Assembly: GCA_027625915.1 (NCBI GenBank) | Contig: JANTQA010000047.1 | Span: 10,044,001-10,108,000, forward strand | DNA from: Anaeramoeba flamelloides | Taxonomy: Eukaryota > Metamonada > Anaeramoebidae | Reading direction: 5' to 3' | Length of the DNA stretch: 64,000 nucleotides | Shown: positions 22,673 through 34,990 of the stretch, piece after piece | Position numbering within the stretch: the first letter of the stretch is position 1 | How the letters are laid out: the number at the start of each line of letters is the position of its first letter | The notes under the pieces: model-generated | Databases searched by the model: none | What the model was told of the DNA's origin: nothing | The model's input: the letters and a program-made list of their open reading frames with translations, nothing else | Translations under genes and position numbers: made by a program

Positions 22673-24058
22673 TTATTTTTTCTTTTTGTTGCCAAGAGCA
22701 TTTATTATTAATTTCTTTTGCAATTTGGTTAATGATTCTGGGAATTCGACCTGGAAAGTAATGATTAAATCGCCAAATTCTTCATTGGCATTCTCTTTTG
22801 GCATTCCTAAATCGGGTATTACCAATTCTTTACCGTATTTAATCACCGATCCATCATACCCAAATTTCAGTTTTACAGTCTTTTGATTCAATAAAGTTAT
22901 TTGGAAGATAAAATAAGTCAGCGACTGTACAATGGAGATCTTTTGAGTTAAGCATAGGTCATCACCTTTTCGGATGAAAAATTTGTGTTTTTCAATTGAA
23001 ATTTTGATTATTAAATTTGCAGATAAAAATCCCTTTTTTTGGTCTCCTTTGTTCCGAAACACTATTTCGTGGCCCTCCTTGATACCTTTTGGAATTGGGA
23101 ATTCAATTTCGATCGGTTTTTTAAATTGTAAATTTCCATTTTGATCATAATATTTCCGTTCAAAACTACAGATTTGGTTTGCTCCAGAATAAACCTCCTC
23201 TAAAGTTAAGGCACACGTTTTGATCGTTGGTGATAGTTTTGATTTCTTTTTTTGATTTTTCTTTCGAGATTTCATTGATTTTGATTTTGAATGTGATTTT
23301 GTTTTTGAATTTGTCTTTGAATTGGAATTAGGGTGATTGTTTGAAAAGTGATACGATTTTTTAAAGGGTGTACTTTGGCTTGAGGTTTGACTTTTGGAAA
23401 AATTTGACGGGTGCATGGAATTAATATTTAAACTAGCCCTCTTGTTAGTTGTTGTTTTTGAATAATTCTTATGGTTATTATTTTTTTTTTCTTTTTTATT
23501 CGTTCGATCATTAGAGTTCTTATAACAAGGATTGTGGCTGTAATTATTATTATTGTTCTTATGACTGTGATTGTGCTTGTTGTTAGATTTATTCGATTTT
23601 CTTTCCTTTTTTTGTTTTTGTTTTTGTTGTTGTTTTGATGTTTGGTTTTTAACAGAAAAAAAAGAATATTTATTATTCAAAAGCACATCATTCAGTAAAT
23701 CAGTAGTTTCGCGCTTATTAAATGAAAAGGAAGGTTGACTATTGGAAAGACCCTTCTCTTTTGGTTTTGATCTATATATTTTTGTTGGGAAAGGGTCTTG
23801 TTGTTTTGGGTATTTATGGCTGTGACCCATTTGAAGGAAATTCTTTGTGTTGAGTTTTTCGTCATACTCGTATCTTGAATTTGAATTGGTTAAAGTTTGG
23901 TATGCTTTGTTCATCATTTTAAATTTTGTAACTGCTTCGTTTTGTTTTTCCTTCGGTACTTTGTCAGGATGGTTGGTAAGAGCCAATCTCTTATAAGCTG
24001 TTTTGATCTCTTTGCTAGTTGCAGCTATAGGCACACCTAATAGATCATAGTAATTCAT
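22673..24058 (-). CDS. DnaJ/Hsp40 co-chaperone, class B type
   Basis: This is a single exon of 461 residues, starting at the ATG giving MNYYDLLGVPI; a TTG start five codons upstream is not credible. The J domain (residues 1-70) has the Hsp70-stimulating HPD at 30-32 and the helix IV end NSRYEYDEKL. There is no CxxCxGxG zinc finger. Residues about 95-270 are a Lys/Asn/Ser/Gln-rich linker with homopolymeric runs. The remainder is the substrate-binding C-terminal pair of beta domains: TCALTLEEVYSGANQ, IEFPIPKGIKEGHEIVFRNKG, then IPDLGMPKENANEEFGDL, with the DLGMP and GDL signatures. It presumably works with cytosolic Hsp70; no signal or membrane segment is seen, and the end is a basic NKKKK. Confidence 0.93.
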   Translation of the reverse strand: MNYYDLLGVPIAATSKEIKTAYKRLALTNHPDKVPKEKQNEAVTKFKMMNKAYQTLTNSNSRYEYDEKLNTKNFLQMGHSHKYPKQQDPFPTKIYRSKPKEKGLSNSQPSFSFNKRETTDLLNDVLLNNKYSFFSVKNQTSKQQQKQKQKKERKSNKSNNKHNHSHKNNNNNYSHNPCYKNSNDRTNKKEKKNNNHKNYSKTTTNKRASLNINSMHPSNFSKSQTSSQSTPFKKSYHFSNNHPNSNSKTNSKTKSHSKSKSMKSRKKNQKKKSKLSPTIKTCALTLEEVYSGANQICSFERKYYDQNGNLQFKKPIEIEFPIPKGIKEGHEIVFRNKGDQKKGFLSANLIIKISIEKHKFFIRKGDDLCLTQKISIVQSLTYFIFQITLLNQKTVKLKFGYDGSVIKYGKELVIPDLGMPKENANEEFGDLIITFQVEFPESLTKLQKKLIINALGNKKKK

Positions 24059-24479
24059 TAAAATATAGTACAATTAATGTTGAGGAAAGAAAGCTTGATA
24101 TTTGAGAATAAAATTCAAGAATCAAAACTGATGGATTAATGAAAAAATTTGGATTTAATTTGTAAAAAGTTTTTGGAATTAAAAAAAATGTTTTTTGCAA
24201 TCGATCTTTATTTTGTCTTGTCATGAGTTGTGGAAATAAAAGATGAATAAATGATAAAATTTATAAACGTACTTGAGTAGTTTAACCAAAGGGATCCGTG
24301 TTGAATTCTAATCTTTTGAATCTATCAATATTTAAATAATTGTTGAGATTTCCAAAATAGGTAAACATTTGGATTTTATTTTCATTCAGTCTTGTTTTTT
24401 ACAACTCAAATGATCACTTCAAAATTCATAGATATCATACATCGTAATTAAGATAATCAAAAAAGGGTTTACTTCATTC

Positions 24480-24870
24480 CGTTAGTCAGCTAAATAATAA
24501 CAGTAAATTCTAAAAAATTTTTGATTAAAAATGTTTCTCTCTTAAATTTTGAGGATTAACTTCTACCTAGTAGTGAACTAAGATTAAAGTATGATATTAT
24601 TGGGCGTAAATCACATCATAGATCACCATCGTTCAAATGTCTTACAAAAATAGATAACTAAAGTAGTAATATTTGTTGATCCAATCAATTCAAAATGATC
24701 TATGTTTAAGTAAAAAAAATTAAAGAAATTCAGAAAAAATTTTGGGTTTCGCCACAAATTTAAAGGTTAAAATATCAATATTTGGTCTTTCAAAGTTGCC
24801 AAATGTACCACTTAAATTTGTCCAGAAATGTAAATTAGTTGGTAAAAAATGTAATTTTTATTGTAAATTA
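24480..24870. repeat. Dispersed repeat, copy A (inverted partner about 30700-31060)
   Basis: It matches the reverse complement of 30700-31060 through AAGATTAAAGTA, GCGTAAATCACAT, AGTAGTAATATTTGTTGATC, CCACAAATTTAAAGGTT and CAAAGTTGC. Identity is about 75%. A further block, 25440-25620, matches the complement of about 29960-30060 (AAATAGTTACTTTTGGAAGT). So a repeat of perhaps 700 bp or more is present twice in opposite orientation, each copy broken by different insertions. Confidence 0.65.
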
Positions 24871-24877
24871 AATTTTA

Positions 24878-25359
24878 GCAGTAAAAAAAATACCGTACAA
24901 ACTTTTTAATTGTCATTATTAGGAAAATAGATGTATAATTACTTTAATTTAAAATCAAATCCTTTTTTTAGTCATGAAACTTTTAAAATTATAACTCAAC
25001 CACTTATTAGATTGATTATATATGAAATTATCCTGGTTCAAAACCCCATTCAATCAATCAAAAAAGAAGAATAAAAAATATTAATATCCAAATTCCCTAT
25101 TAAAACCTCTATAAAACTCGATTCTTTTTCTATAAAAGTTGATCTACTTTATGCTATCAATCAGTTAAGTGAATATTCTTTAGACACTATACTTTAATAG
25201 ACTTTACTTAGTTTTTTAACTTGGTTCATGAAAAAATTTGGTCATTTATGAAAAAAGGAATTTATTGAAAATATTTGTAATTACTTAATAATTTTCCTAA
25301 TATTAACAATTAAAAAACTGGTCACCGATTTGTTGCATACCAAGTATTTTTTCCACTAC
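24878..25359. mobile_element. MITE-like element, copy 2 (ACCGGACATG family)
   Basis: 482 bp, TA-flanked. The left end is GCAGTAAAAAAAATACCG; the right end reads AAGTATTTTTTCCACTAC. The interior shares CTCAACCACTTATTAGATTG, AACCTCTATAAAACTCGATT and TTGATCTACTTTATGCTATC with copies 1 and 3. It is more diverged at the tips than copy 1, so probably older. Confidence 0.75.
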
Positions 25360-28324
25360 TATATATACCAAATATTATTTTTGCCAATTATTTCCACCAA
25401 TCAAAATATCTTGAAAGAGCACCTAGCTTTATAAAATTGTACCAAAACTAATCATTTTTTGGTTTTTTAGGTTTTACTATTATTGAGTTAACATTTGAAA
25501 TTAAAAAATTAAAAAAATAGTTACTTTTGGAAGTTCTAAATATTGATTTTTTAATACTGGAATTATTATTTTGAGTTTCTATTTTCCTATTTGAGATAAG
25601 GAATTAAAAAAAAATACAAGTATATAATTTTTTTTTTCGAGATCTTTAATAATGAATTTAATAATAGTTGTTTGTTTAAAATTTAAAACAAACTTCATTC
25701 CACTCAAAAGTGCCAAACTAAAAATGAAATATTCCCCTTTTTTTGAGAATCATCAGATATATGATTGTTTAAGAAATAAAAAAAATAATTAACTTCAGAT
25801 TAGAGTTAATATTTATAAAAGAAATGACCAGATAAACCAATCAACTTGGAAACTTGAGTTTCAAATTTTTGTGGATAAAAAAAACAGATAGTATGGTATT
25901 TGAGGTCATGAAATTAATAAAAAGGTTGATATTTTTATTCTCTTTTGATCTATTTTTTTTTCAAAATATTTCTTAGATAATTGTGTATATGAAATTTTTT
26001 TTTATTTTATTTTTTTTTTTTTTAACGGTAGAAAGGTACCTTTTATCTATTTTAAGTGAATTGTAAATTTAAAACTAATTATTTAAATTATTTTTTCAAC
26101 TTTTATCTCTTAGTTTTTTCATAAAATATTGGGTCCTTTTTCTGGTAAATATGAAAAAATTGGTTGCTTAAATTTTGAGATTTTTTTTATAAAAATCTTT
26201 TTTTAACAAAAAATTCTAATAAATTTTTGTGTATCAATAAGAGGAATACGATAACAGTTTCATATGGCACTTCGAAGAAACTTAATTGAATTTCCAGTAA
26301 TTGTGTTATTTTTGATTTTTTCTCATTTTCTCAAAAAGTTCCAAACCCACCAATGTTTAATTTTTATAAAAAAAATAAATTTTGCTTCATTGAATCACAA
26401 ATTCTTTGAAAAAATCATCTAGCAGATTTAAATCTTTTCGAATATTAAAAAAAATCAAATCTGTATAGAAATGGAAAAAAATACTTCTCAATTTATTGTG
26501 TAAATCCGGTCATTGTGAGAAATAACATGCTCTCTCTCGTTTGAACATTATCTCTAATTTTAATTAAGAATTAGTAAAGAAACAAGATTATTGTTTAAAG
26601 GATAGCTTCTGATGAATTCAAAAAATAATTGAGTGAAATATTTGATTTTTTTTTCGATTTTTTTGAATTCTGAAAAAGTTAACAGATTTTCTCTTGGATG
26701 TTTTCTATTAAATTGTAAACTTATTGAAATTTTCATATAATTTTTGAAAATAAAAAAACTTCAACCCTCAAACGTTTGGACTTTTAGTGATTACTCTTTA
26801 ATTGGAAAAAGAAAATAAGAAAAAAAATGCTAATATTTTTTTCTTATACTCTCATTGGAGAGGTTTCTTATGAAAAACAAAATTGGAGTTTTATCGGCAT
26901 AAAAAAAATCAATTTAATGAAATGAATAAAATGTTCGAATTAAAATGAGTTGATTTTAATTGAAAATTTTGTTTCCTTTTTCCTATATTTTCAAACAATA
27001 TCTTATTTTTGTTAGGAAACGATTGCTTATGTGGATTTCTTCTCTTTAATGATTTGATCCGTAAAGAGGGGAATTTTTTTTTTTAAAGATCGTAAAATAA
27101 GTTTATCTCCTAGTTTTGAATTATATATGTTTCTTCATTTGTGAATAATTCCTCTTATCTTTGAAATATTTCGAAAACTAAAGTAATAAATAAAAAGGTG
27201 TGTTTTTACTGCTCTTGATTATTATCCGTTTTGGAGATTCTCTTTATTCTCTCTCTATTGGAAATTTATGAATTTTTGTATTTTTTTTATTTGTAAAAAA
27301 TTGTTTTGATTTTTAAAAAGTTTTAAATTTCACTAATAAATTCAAAAAGTCAAATTATGGTTTAATAAATGAAATAAATTGATTTCAACTAAGATAAAAT
27401 TTTCTTAATATCTAAAAAGGAATTCTTTAGGGTATCCAAGAATAAAAATAAATAGAAGTTTTTTGAGCTTGGTGTATCGGATTATTTTTATATATTAAAA
27501 ACATCTATAATTAATATTTTAAAGAAACTTTTAATCTGAATTTTTATTCTATTAATTCATGATATTATTTGAGGTTAATAAAATCAAAAATACAATTTTA
27601 TTAAAATTAGATTAATTAAAGATTTTTACAAAATATTGAGGTCTAACCAATTATTGAATGATTTCTTTAGTATTCTTGATCTGTACCTCCAAAATTGATT
27701 AACCTTTAGTATTCTATTGGGTACTGTATAAGGTGTTATATTTGAACAAAGAGTAGATCAATATTTAGTATGTATTTACCTATAAATTCAAAAAATAACA
27801 AATAATATAATGATCAATTAAAATCTTCTGGTTTTTAATCATACACACTCATAAAAATAATATAAGGCATCGAATAATAAATAAGGCTCAAAAAAATGTA
27901 AATAACACAAAAAAAGAGTGTTCATAATAATACACAGACTCTTTTTTAAACTTAAACACTTTTCTTAAAAAAAAAATTTTGTGTCTAATCTTTATGGGGT
28001 TATGCCTTGAAAAAATTGTTTTAAATGTAAATTATTTTATTAGTCGGTGTGTGTATTAAAATAAGCACAGTCTATAACTTTTCTGAAAATCCAATAACTT
28101 CATTTATAAAACAGTATCCGAGCAACGGTATATTGAAGATCAGCCAAATTGACAAAATTTCTTAATAATGAAACCAAAATTATTCTTTCTTCCAAAGCTA
28201 AAAAATAATTCAAAAAAAGGAAAATTATTCAAAAATTTTTCAAACATTTATTTGCATTTATCGGTAGTAACCACTTAAGAATTTGGAAAAATGAGAAAAG
28301 TAAACACAAAATACAATCAACAAA

Positions 28325-31300
28325 ATGAGGATTTTACCATACAATAAAAATTTTGGTTCTACAGCTATTTTTCGATTAAAACGATACCTCGTTAGAAATT
28401 TCCAATTACAAAAATTTCTGGATTCGTTGTCATTTTTTTTTCACTTTTCAATACTTTTTTTTGTTATGTTTTCAAAACGTAATTTTCTGTCTGGTTTGGT
28501 TGGATCTTGTTTTGGTGTTGTTTTTTGTCTCACTACAAGCAACATTTTGATTGAACTGACATATCATGACTTGGCAGGATATATTTTTGGATGTTTAATT
28601 TTCATCGTCGGATTTCTATGTTTGACTCAAACAGTCAAGTCTTCAGTTTTCAGTTTACAAACAAAAATTTGGATGGTTTTATTGACACTTTATGTAAATA
28701 TTTGTTTTTCAAATTTACAACTTCTTTTTTTTCACATTTCAATTTCTCTCTAAAAACTTTTTTATCATTTCATCTGAACTAAAAAAAGGTTTGCTTCACA
28801 GGTGTTTTGTGTTTTGTCCTTGATTCAAACTGGTTTTTCCAAGCGTCAGCGGGCAAAATGACTATTGTTTATACCTTATCTTCCATTTCAATTTCATGTG
28901 TCTTGGTTTATTGTTTGGTTATGGTTTTAAATTTACAAATTTGTAATTGCTTATGTTGTAAACAATCCTTTCCTGTTCCTTTTGTTCGAATTGGTTACCA
29001 AGTAAGTTTTTTTTTCTTTTAAAGTGTTTATAATTCTTATTATCATTTTGTTTTTTGTTTTGATCAACAAACACCGCAATTCAAACACGCACCACCAAAA
29101 TATTTTTAAGATTCATAGAAATTGGTTTTCTATTATAATAATTCTATCTTGTTCTATAAACCGTAATTTGGTTCAGAAAGATTATGGTAAAACAGTAAAT
29201 TCTATAATAGCATAACAAATTTTTTATTATCGAAATTTTTTATTTTTTTGATCTTTTCAGTTCTTTCATCGACAAACAAATTCAATAAAAATACTTGCAT
29301 TAATGTTGATCTTCAATTAACAAGATTGCAAAAATCTCAAGTTTAAACAATTTTAAAAACAATGATCGAAAAATACTTTCAGGTTTCTGTGATTTATTTT
29401 ATTTCAATTCTTTTGAAATTTAATTTTTAGCATTTGTTTCTTCCAAAAAAAAAATTTTACTTTGTGGTTGAAGTAAATGAAATTGAAATTTTTGATCTTA
29501 TGATGTGTTAGAAATTAAATTTTCTCTTTTGTAAAAGATAATTTTATAATAGAAAACCAATTTCTATGATTTAACAACTGCAAATCAAAATTTTTTGAAA
29601 AGAAGAAAATTTTTGATATTCTTTTATTTCATATTTCTCTTTTGTGTATGGTAGGAATACATTTTAGAAAATTAACTCTTCCTCCACACCCTTGAGCAAA
29701 TCTTGTAAAAAATATCCTTTAAGGGATTAGTTTCACCATAGATTCGCCTATAATTAAGGTAATTTGAAATTAGGGAGTAAATGATATTAGTGCTCAAGGT
29801 TAAACATGACGAATGGCTGTAAAAAATCTATTATAAAAATTATTGATCACATTAAATTATTGGATTTTTACTAAGGATCATAATTAAAAATTCCCATTTT
29901 TGGAAATTTTTATTTTATTACCTTTTCCTAATCTAAAAAATAGAAACACAAAATACAGTCTTACAGTATTTCATAAATTTAGATTTAGAACTTCCAAAAG
30001 TAACTATTTTTCTAATTTTTTTAATTTCCAAGATTAACTCAATAAAGATCAACATAAAAATCCAAAGACTGATTTGTTTTTTTTTCCTTTTTATAAAGCT
30101 AATTGTAACATCAATATAAATCCAATTCCAAAAATTTGTACCCACCCAAAATCAAAAATAGGCAAAAAAAAAAACTCAATTTATAATATTTTTCCAACCG
30201 TAATATAAAACCACATTTAAATAACCGAGCATTAATGTTTTTATAAGTAATCATTTTCATCCAAATACAAGAAAAAAATATAAAACGAAAAATTAAAAAA
30301 CAGGTGTGTCCAAAATAATGAAACGAACAGAACAAAAAATGTATTGGTATTTGTTGAAATTTCACCAGCGATTGTTGATCAATAAAAATGATAAGATACT
30401 ATTGATCAATTATATGCGGATTTTTCTATTTAACAAACTCAACATTAACCTTCTGGCAATAATTGAAAAAAAATTCCAGATCTAAGGAAACAAATTACGT
30501 AAAAGGAAAAAAGTAAATGAAAACAAAACAAAAAAGACAAAAAATGAAATAGTTGGTAAAATCAAAATTATTCACAAATTGAATGTAAAATGTAGTATTG
30601 TTATTCTTTCAACTGTTTAAACTGTGGCCAAATTTTTGGAATTTAGTTTATATTTAAAAATATTTCAGAAATAATTTTTTAAAATAATCTATTGGTTAAT
30701 TATTTAATTTTTAACAACTAATCTACATTTCGAAACAAATTTAAGATAGATATTTTGCAACTTTGAAGTCTGAAAATTGATAATTCAACCTTTAAATTTG
30801 TGGAAAAATGTAGATTTTTTTCTGAATTTATTGAATTTTTTCCTAATAAGAAGATCAGTTTTAAATTGATGAGGATCAACAAATATATACTACTTTACGA
30901 ATCGAATTTTTAGAGACACTCGAATCACTGTGTACTAATGTGATTTACGCACAAAACAACTTACTTTAATCTTAGACTTCTCCTTGGTAGACGCTAATCC
31001 CTTAAATCAAAATATATTTTCAGATAATATTTTTTACACAAGAAATTAAAAGCAATTTTCTCTTCATTTTAAAATTTTTCGTCAAACAATTACAAAATGA
31101 GCAGATAAGACAGCATATTATTTGTTATCAAGTTCTCTTAAATAGATTTGAAAATTAGCAAATTTCGGATTTTTCTGATGAAAAATTTCTCAAATGAAAG
31201 CTAAAATTACTTTTAATTTTTTGAAGAAAAAATGTTTTCTAAAAATAAATTTTGATTTAAAGGATATTTTTTTGCAAGATTTGTTCAAGGGTGTGGAGGA

Positions 31301-33455
31301 AGGGTTAATTTTCTAAAATGTATTATTAGCATACACAAAAGAGAAATATGAAATAACCCTAATAAAGAAAAAAAAAATATAACACATGCTATAAACGTGT
31401 TGCAAAGGTGTTATAAACATACAAAAGGTCATAAAATTTCTAAAATAACAACTTTTATAATCTTTATGTTTGTAATAAAATGTGTTATAAAATTTATAAC
31501 ATGTTATAAGCCTGTTATAAGAATTTATTAAAAAAAAAAAATACGGAAACAATCATCATATCTAAGGGAATTTTGTTTCAAAAATATATAATATTGAAAA
31601 AAATATCAGACATGAAAATAATCCCTGAAACAATTTTTATATGTTAATATTAGTAAAATTGTTGTGTAATTGCTGAATAATTAAAATCAAATCCTTTTTT
31701 GAAGAATAAAACTTTTAAAATTATAACTCACCCACTTTCTAGAATGATGATTAATTAAATTATCCTTTTTCAAAACATTATCCAATTAATCAAAAAAGAA
31801 GAATAAAAATATCATTTTCCAAATTCATAACAAACCCCTATAAAACTCTTTTTGTTTTTTTTTTAAATAAGTAGATCTACTTTGGTTATCGAACAATTAA
31901 ATGAATATTCTATAGATACATGCACTTTAATGAACTTTAGGAAAGTTTATTACTGGGTTCATAAAAAAAATTGATTAGTAATAAAAAGGATTTGATTTTA
32001 AAATATTTGAAACTTACACAACAATTTTCCTAATATTAACATATAAAAATTGTTTCAGGGATTATTTTCATGTCTGGTATTTTTTTCAATACTAAACCCC
32101 AATTCAAAATTTTTAACACACCAAAATTTGATTTGTGAAAAAAAAAACTTATTAAATCAATTCAAGAAGAAATACCAAATTAGAACCATTCACTAATTGA
32201 AATGTTAACACTTATTTATAAATTATAATACTCACAAAACAATAAATAAATTATTATCAATACAAATAAATCATGGGTGTGTTAAAAATTTTGGAGAGAG
32301 CAAAACAAAAAAATACATTAGTAAATTTGTTTAAATTCTATTAGGAATATTTATCGATCAAAGGTTAGATACTACCAACTAATTTTATTTGAGTTCTTTT
32401 ATTTGGAACAACTCAACTTTAACATAATATCTATTGTTCGAAAAAAATTTTGATCCAATGAAACAAATTACGTAATTCAAACAATGAAATGAAAACAAAA
32501 ACTAAAAGATGAAAAAATGATTTTCATATTTGACAAAAATCAAAATTATCTTCAATTTCAATGAAATTCTATTATTGTGATTGTTTGCAACGTTTTAGCT
32601 GTGTGGAAAATTTTGAATTTTAGTTTATATTTAAAAATATGTTTCAAATTTCAAAAAAAAATAAATATTTTTAGAAAAAACAAGTACAACCAATTTCAAT
32701 ATAAAAATGGCAATATGATAAGAACTCAAACGATTTTTTAAACAAGAAAATACAGCAATAAGTTTCCCTTCTATTGGAAATTTTGTTTAGATTAGGACCT
32801 CTTATTAAACAATTTTTTTCGATCAAAAAGAAAAAAATAGTCACCAATTTTCACCGTCAAAAAAAAATAGGATATAAAATCAAGATGAGAAAATTTTAAT
32901 AATTTTTATTTGAGTAATGCCATACTAACATCAAAATTGAATTATTATTAAGGAACAATAAATTATTGTGTATAATTTTGGATATTTAAATAGTTTTATT
33001 ATGATACCGAGTTTAAGAAAGATATTTTAAAATAAATTTGCCTCTAATCTTTTTTTGAAATAGCTTTTATCATTAATTAATATCGAATTTTTTATTTCTC
33101 ACTTAATTTACTATATTTATTTTTGGTTTACTAATAGATTTGTATTTGTATAATAGGTAGTGTTGTTTTGGGTGTTGTTAATGGGGTACTATTTGGTACA
33201 TTTGATGTTGAGGATTCACACGAAAGTTATCATGATTTTCATCTTTACCAATTATATGTTTTACCAACTGGCTTTCTTTGTGGGTTTGTTGTTGGATATT
33301 TCAATCAATATCTTAGAGATTTTGTTTTTCGGGAGAAAATTACTATAGGTTCAAATGAACATCACTCTTTAAGTGAAGAGTCAAGTTTATTATCTGATGA
33401 AAATGAAAAGGATGTTGATTGGATGTATGGTGTTGGCAATGAAGAAAAAGTTTAA
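28325..33455 (+). CDS. Seven-helix membrane protein, not recognised
   Basis: I assemble 28325..28693, 28789..29001, 29261..29304 and 33161..33455, giving 306 residues. Exons 1 to 3 join in phase 0 (TAT before GTAAAT, AAAAAAAG before GTTTGC; CAA before GTAAGT, CTTTTCAG before TTC). Exon 3 ends in phase 2 at a weak GTTGAT donor, and the last exon starts after TAGGTAG. Seven hydrophobic stretches follow from this, roughly at residues 34-52, 55-77, 82-100, 113-134, 150-173, 200-220 and 236-257. The N terminus is basic. The last loop has FDVEDSHESYHDFHLYQLYV, and the tail is hydrophilic with SLSEESSLLSD, a possible acidic-dileucine-like sorting motif. I do not know the family. The exon 3 donor and last acceptor are the least certain parts; intron 3 is 3.9 kb and full of repeats. 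Confidence 0.65.
29620..31360. mobile_element. Large element bounded by inverted repeats, in an intron
   Basis: About 29620-29720 (TCTCTTTTGTGTATG, TTTTAGAAAATTAAC, TCCACACCCTTGA, AATATCCTTTAA) recurs inverted at about 31250-31360. The arms are about 90 bp and the span 1.74 kb. The interior includes the dispersed repeats about 29960-30060 and 30700-31060, and a block at 30310-30680 shared with 32270-32660. No transposase frame was found. I cannot tell a single element from nested insertions. Confidence 0.55.
30310..30680. repeat. Dispersed repeat, copy 1 (others 32270-32660, 63030-63420)
   Basis: Shares with 32270-32660 AACAAATTACGTAA, AAATGAAAACAAAA, AAAATCAAAATTAT and TTTAGTTTATATTTAAAAAT in the same order and orientation. 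A fragment of it also recurs at about 61345-61445. The class is unknown. Confidence 0.6.
31375..31530. repeat. Cluster of TGTTATAA-like motifs
   Basis: TGTTATAA or close variants (GTTATAA, GCTATAA, TTTATAA) occur about eight times in 155 bases, in both orientations, for example around 31409, 31490 and 31503-31516. Spacing is irregular, so this is not a clean satellite. It may be a degraded small tandem repeat. Confidence 0.4.
31591..32092. mobile_element. MITE-like element, copy 3 (ACCGGACATG family)
   Basis: 502 bp with inverted ends: left ATATTGAAAAAAATATCAGA, right TGGTATTTTTTTCAATAC, and TA on each side. Subterminal CATGAAAATAATCCCTGAAA is mirrored on the right by the complementary TTTCAGGGATTATTTTCATG. 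The interior is collinear with copies 1 and 2. The arms of this copy still match each other almost perfectly. It lies in intron 3 of the membrane-protein gene. Confidence 0.8.
32270..32660. repeat. Dispersed repeat, copy 2 (inverted partner 63030-63420)
   Basis: Matches the reverse complement of 63030-63420: GTTAAAAATTTTG, AATTTGTTTAAATTCTATTAG, TGAGTTCTTTTATTTGGAAC-like and CAACTTTAAC, AAATGAAAAC and AAAATCAAAATTAT occur in order. About 390 bp, perhaps 80% identical. Confidence 0.65.
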
Positions 33456-33471
33456 TATTTAACAAAATTTA

Positions 33472-33513
<42 letters not shown>

Positions 33514-33932
33514 CAAATATTTCTGATAAAATGAAGATCTAATTAAAATCAATTTATTAGTAATTTTGAGTAATAACAATAATATATAAAGATATAGATT
33601 CTACATATTCAATCTATATTAATATATATTTTCGGAAAATATTTATTTTTGTAACCGTTTTAATTCTTAATTATTTCAAAATAAATAATTTGAAAAAATT
33701 TATTCTAATTTTTATTTCATTTTTTCTTTTTTTTTTTTTTCATTATAAGATTATTATTAGAATTTGCAAGTTGCTTTGGGAAAGAATGATACTTTTTCAA
33801 AAATTTCCATTCATTTGAATTGTAAAATAATGAAATTATTGACCGTTTCTTCACGTTAAATATATTAAAGAATAAAGTAATATTAACAAATACAAAATCA
33901 AAAAAATTTTAATTTTGAAAAAAAAATGGAAA

Positions 33933-34990
33933 AATAGGTAAAATTATTAAATTTCAAAATTAGTCAAATTCTCAATTTTTTCAAAATAGGCCAATTCAAT
34001 AGAAATATATTAATTGTGTGTATTTAAAACCCCCCTTTACGGGTAGGTTAAGGTATGTTAGGGTGGTTTGTTTTTATGTTGGGGAATTTGGGCCAATATT
34101 TTTGAAAAAAATAATAATAATAAAGAGAATTAGGCTTTTGTCTCTTGTTTTAAGAGGTAAAAATTTTACTCAATAACATTGGTGGTTAAAATTGGGTTTT
34201 CGATAAATTTAAAAAATAATTAGTATTGACGATTTCAACATTTTGGCTTTTCTAAAATACAAGTAATAAAATACAGGAAAATTATTAAATTTCAAATTTG
34301 GTCAAATTTCAAAATTGGTCAAATTCTCATTTTTTTCAAAAAAGTTAATTCTATTTAAATATATTGACTGTAGGTATTTAAAAACATCTTTACGGGTAGG
34401 TTAGGGTATGTTAGGGTATTGTTAGAGTGGGTTTTTGGTGTTTGAATGGTATACTAGTAAAGTTTGGCAAGGATTTTGAAAAAAAAAAACAATTAAGAGA
34501 ATAATTATACTTTCGCAACTTGTTTTAAAGGTAATAAATTTACACTTAACTTTTAGAGTTAAAATTGGATTTAGAACAAATTTTTAAAAATATTTATTTT
34601 TGATGATTTCAAAATTTTGGTTTTTCTACAATTTAAGTTTATAAAATACTACCAATCGCAAAATAATTATTGCTTTTTCCTCCCACAACTATAAAAAACC
34701 ATTAAAAACTTTCTTACCAATAATAATAATCAAGAAACTCTTCAAAAATATGAAAAATTTCAATTTGACAAATTTTGAAATTTGATCAAATTTGAAATTT
34801 AATAATATACCCATAAAATACTACTAATCACAAAATAATCTTTTTGATTTTTCCTTCCCACAATCATTAAAAATAATTAAAAACTTCCATATGTGATGAA
34901 AATAATGAAGAAACTCTTCAAAATATGAAAAATTTTAATTTGACCAATTTTGAAATGGATCAAATCTGCAATTTTTTGAAATATCCAAAT
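33933..34990. repeat. Multicopy repeat with TTAGGGT-like words and inverted ends
   Basis: The unit begins TTTCAAAATTAGTCAAATTC, carries GGGTAGGTTA...GTTAGGGT and GGTTAAAATTGG, and ends with AATTTGACCAATTTTGAAAT, the inverse of its start. Left halves occur at 33933-34262 and 34268-34640, right halves at about 34640-34800 and 34800-34990, suggesting one copy inserted in another. A single copy is at 59648-60140 and an inverted fragment at 60965-61080. I read it as a roughly 500-bp inverted-repeat element. Confidence 0.65.

Larger units (their letters stand above)
24059..28324. other. Repeat-rich intergenic DNA
   Basis: No gene is called. It contains the dispersed repeat 24480-24870, a MITE copy (24878-25359), a further repeat block 25440-25620 and a degraded palindrome near 26611-26679. 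The rest is AT-rich with no coding signal. Confidence 0.5.

Noticed and set aside
34040-34420. Internal telomere repeats
   Set aside because: TTAGGG words occur once or twice per unit, not in tandem, and always at the same position of a dispersed element.
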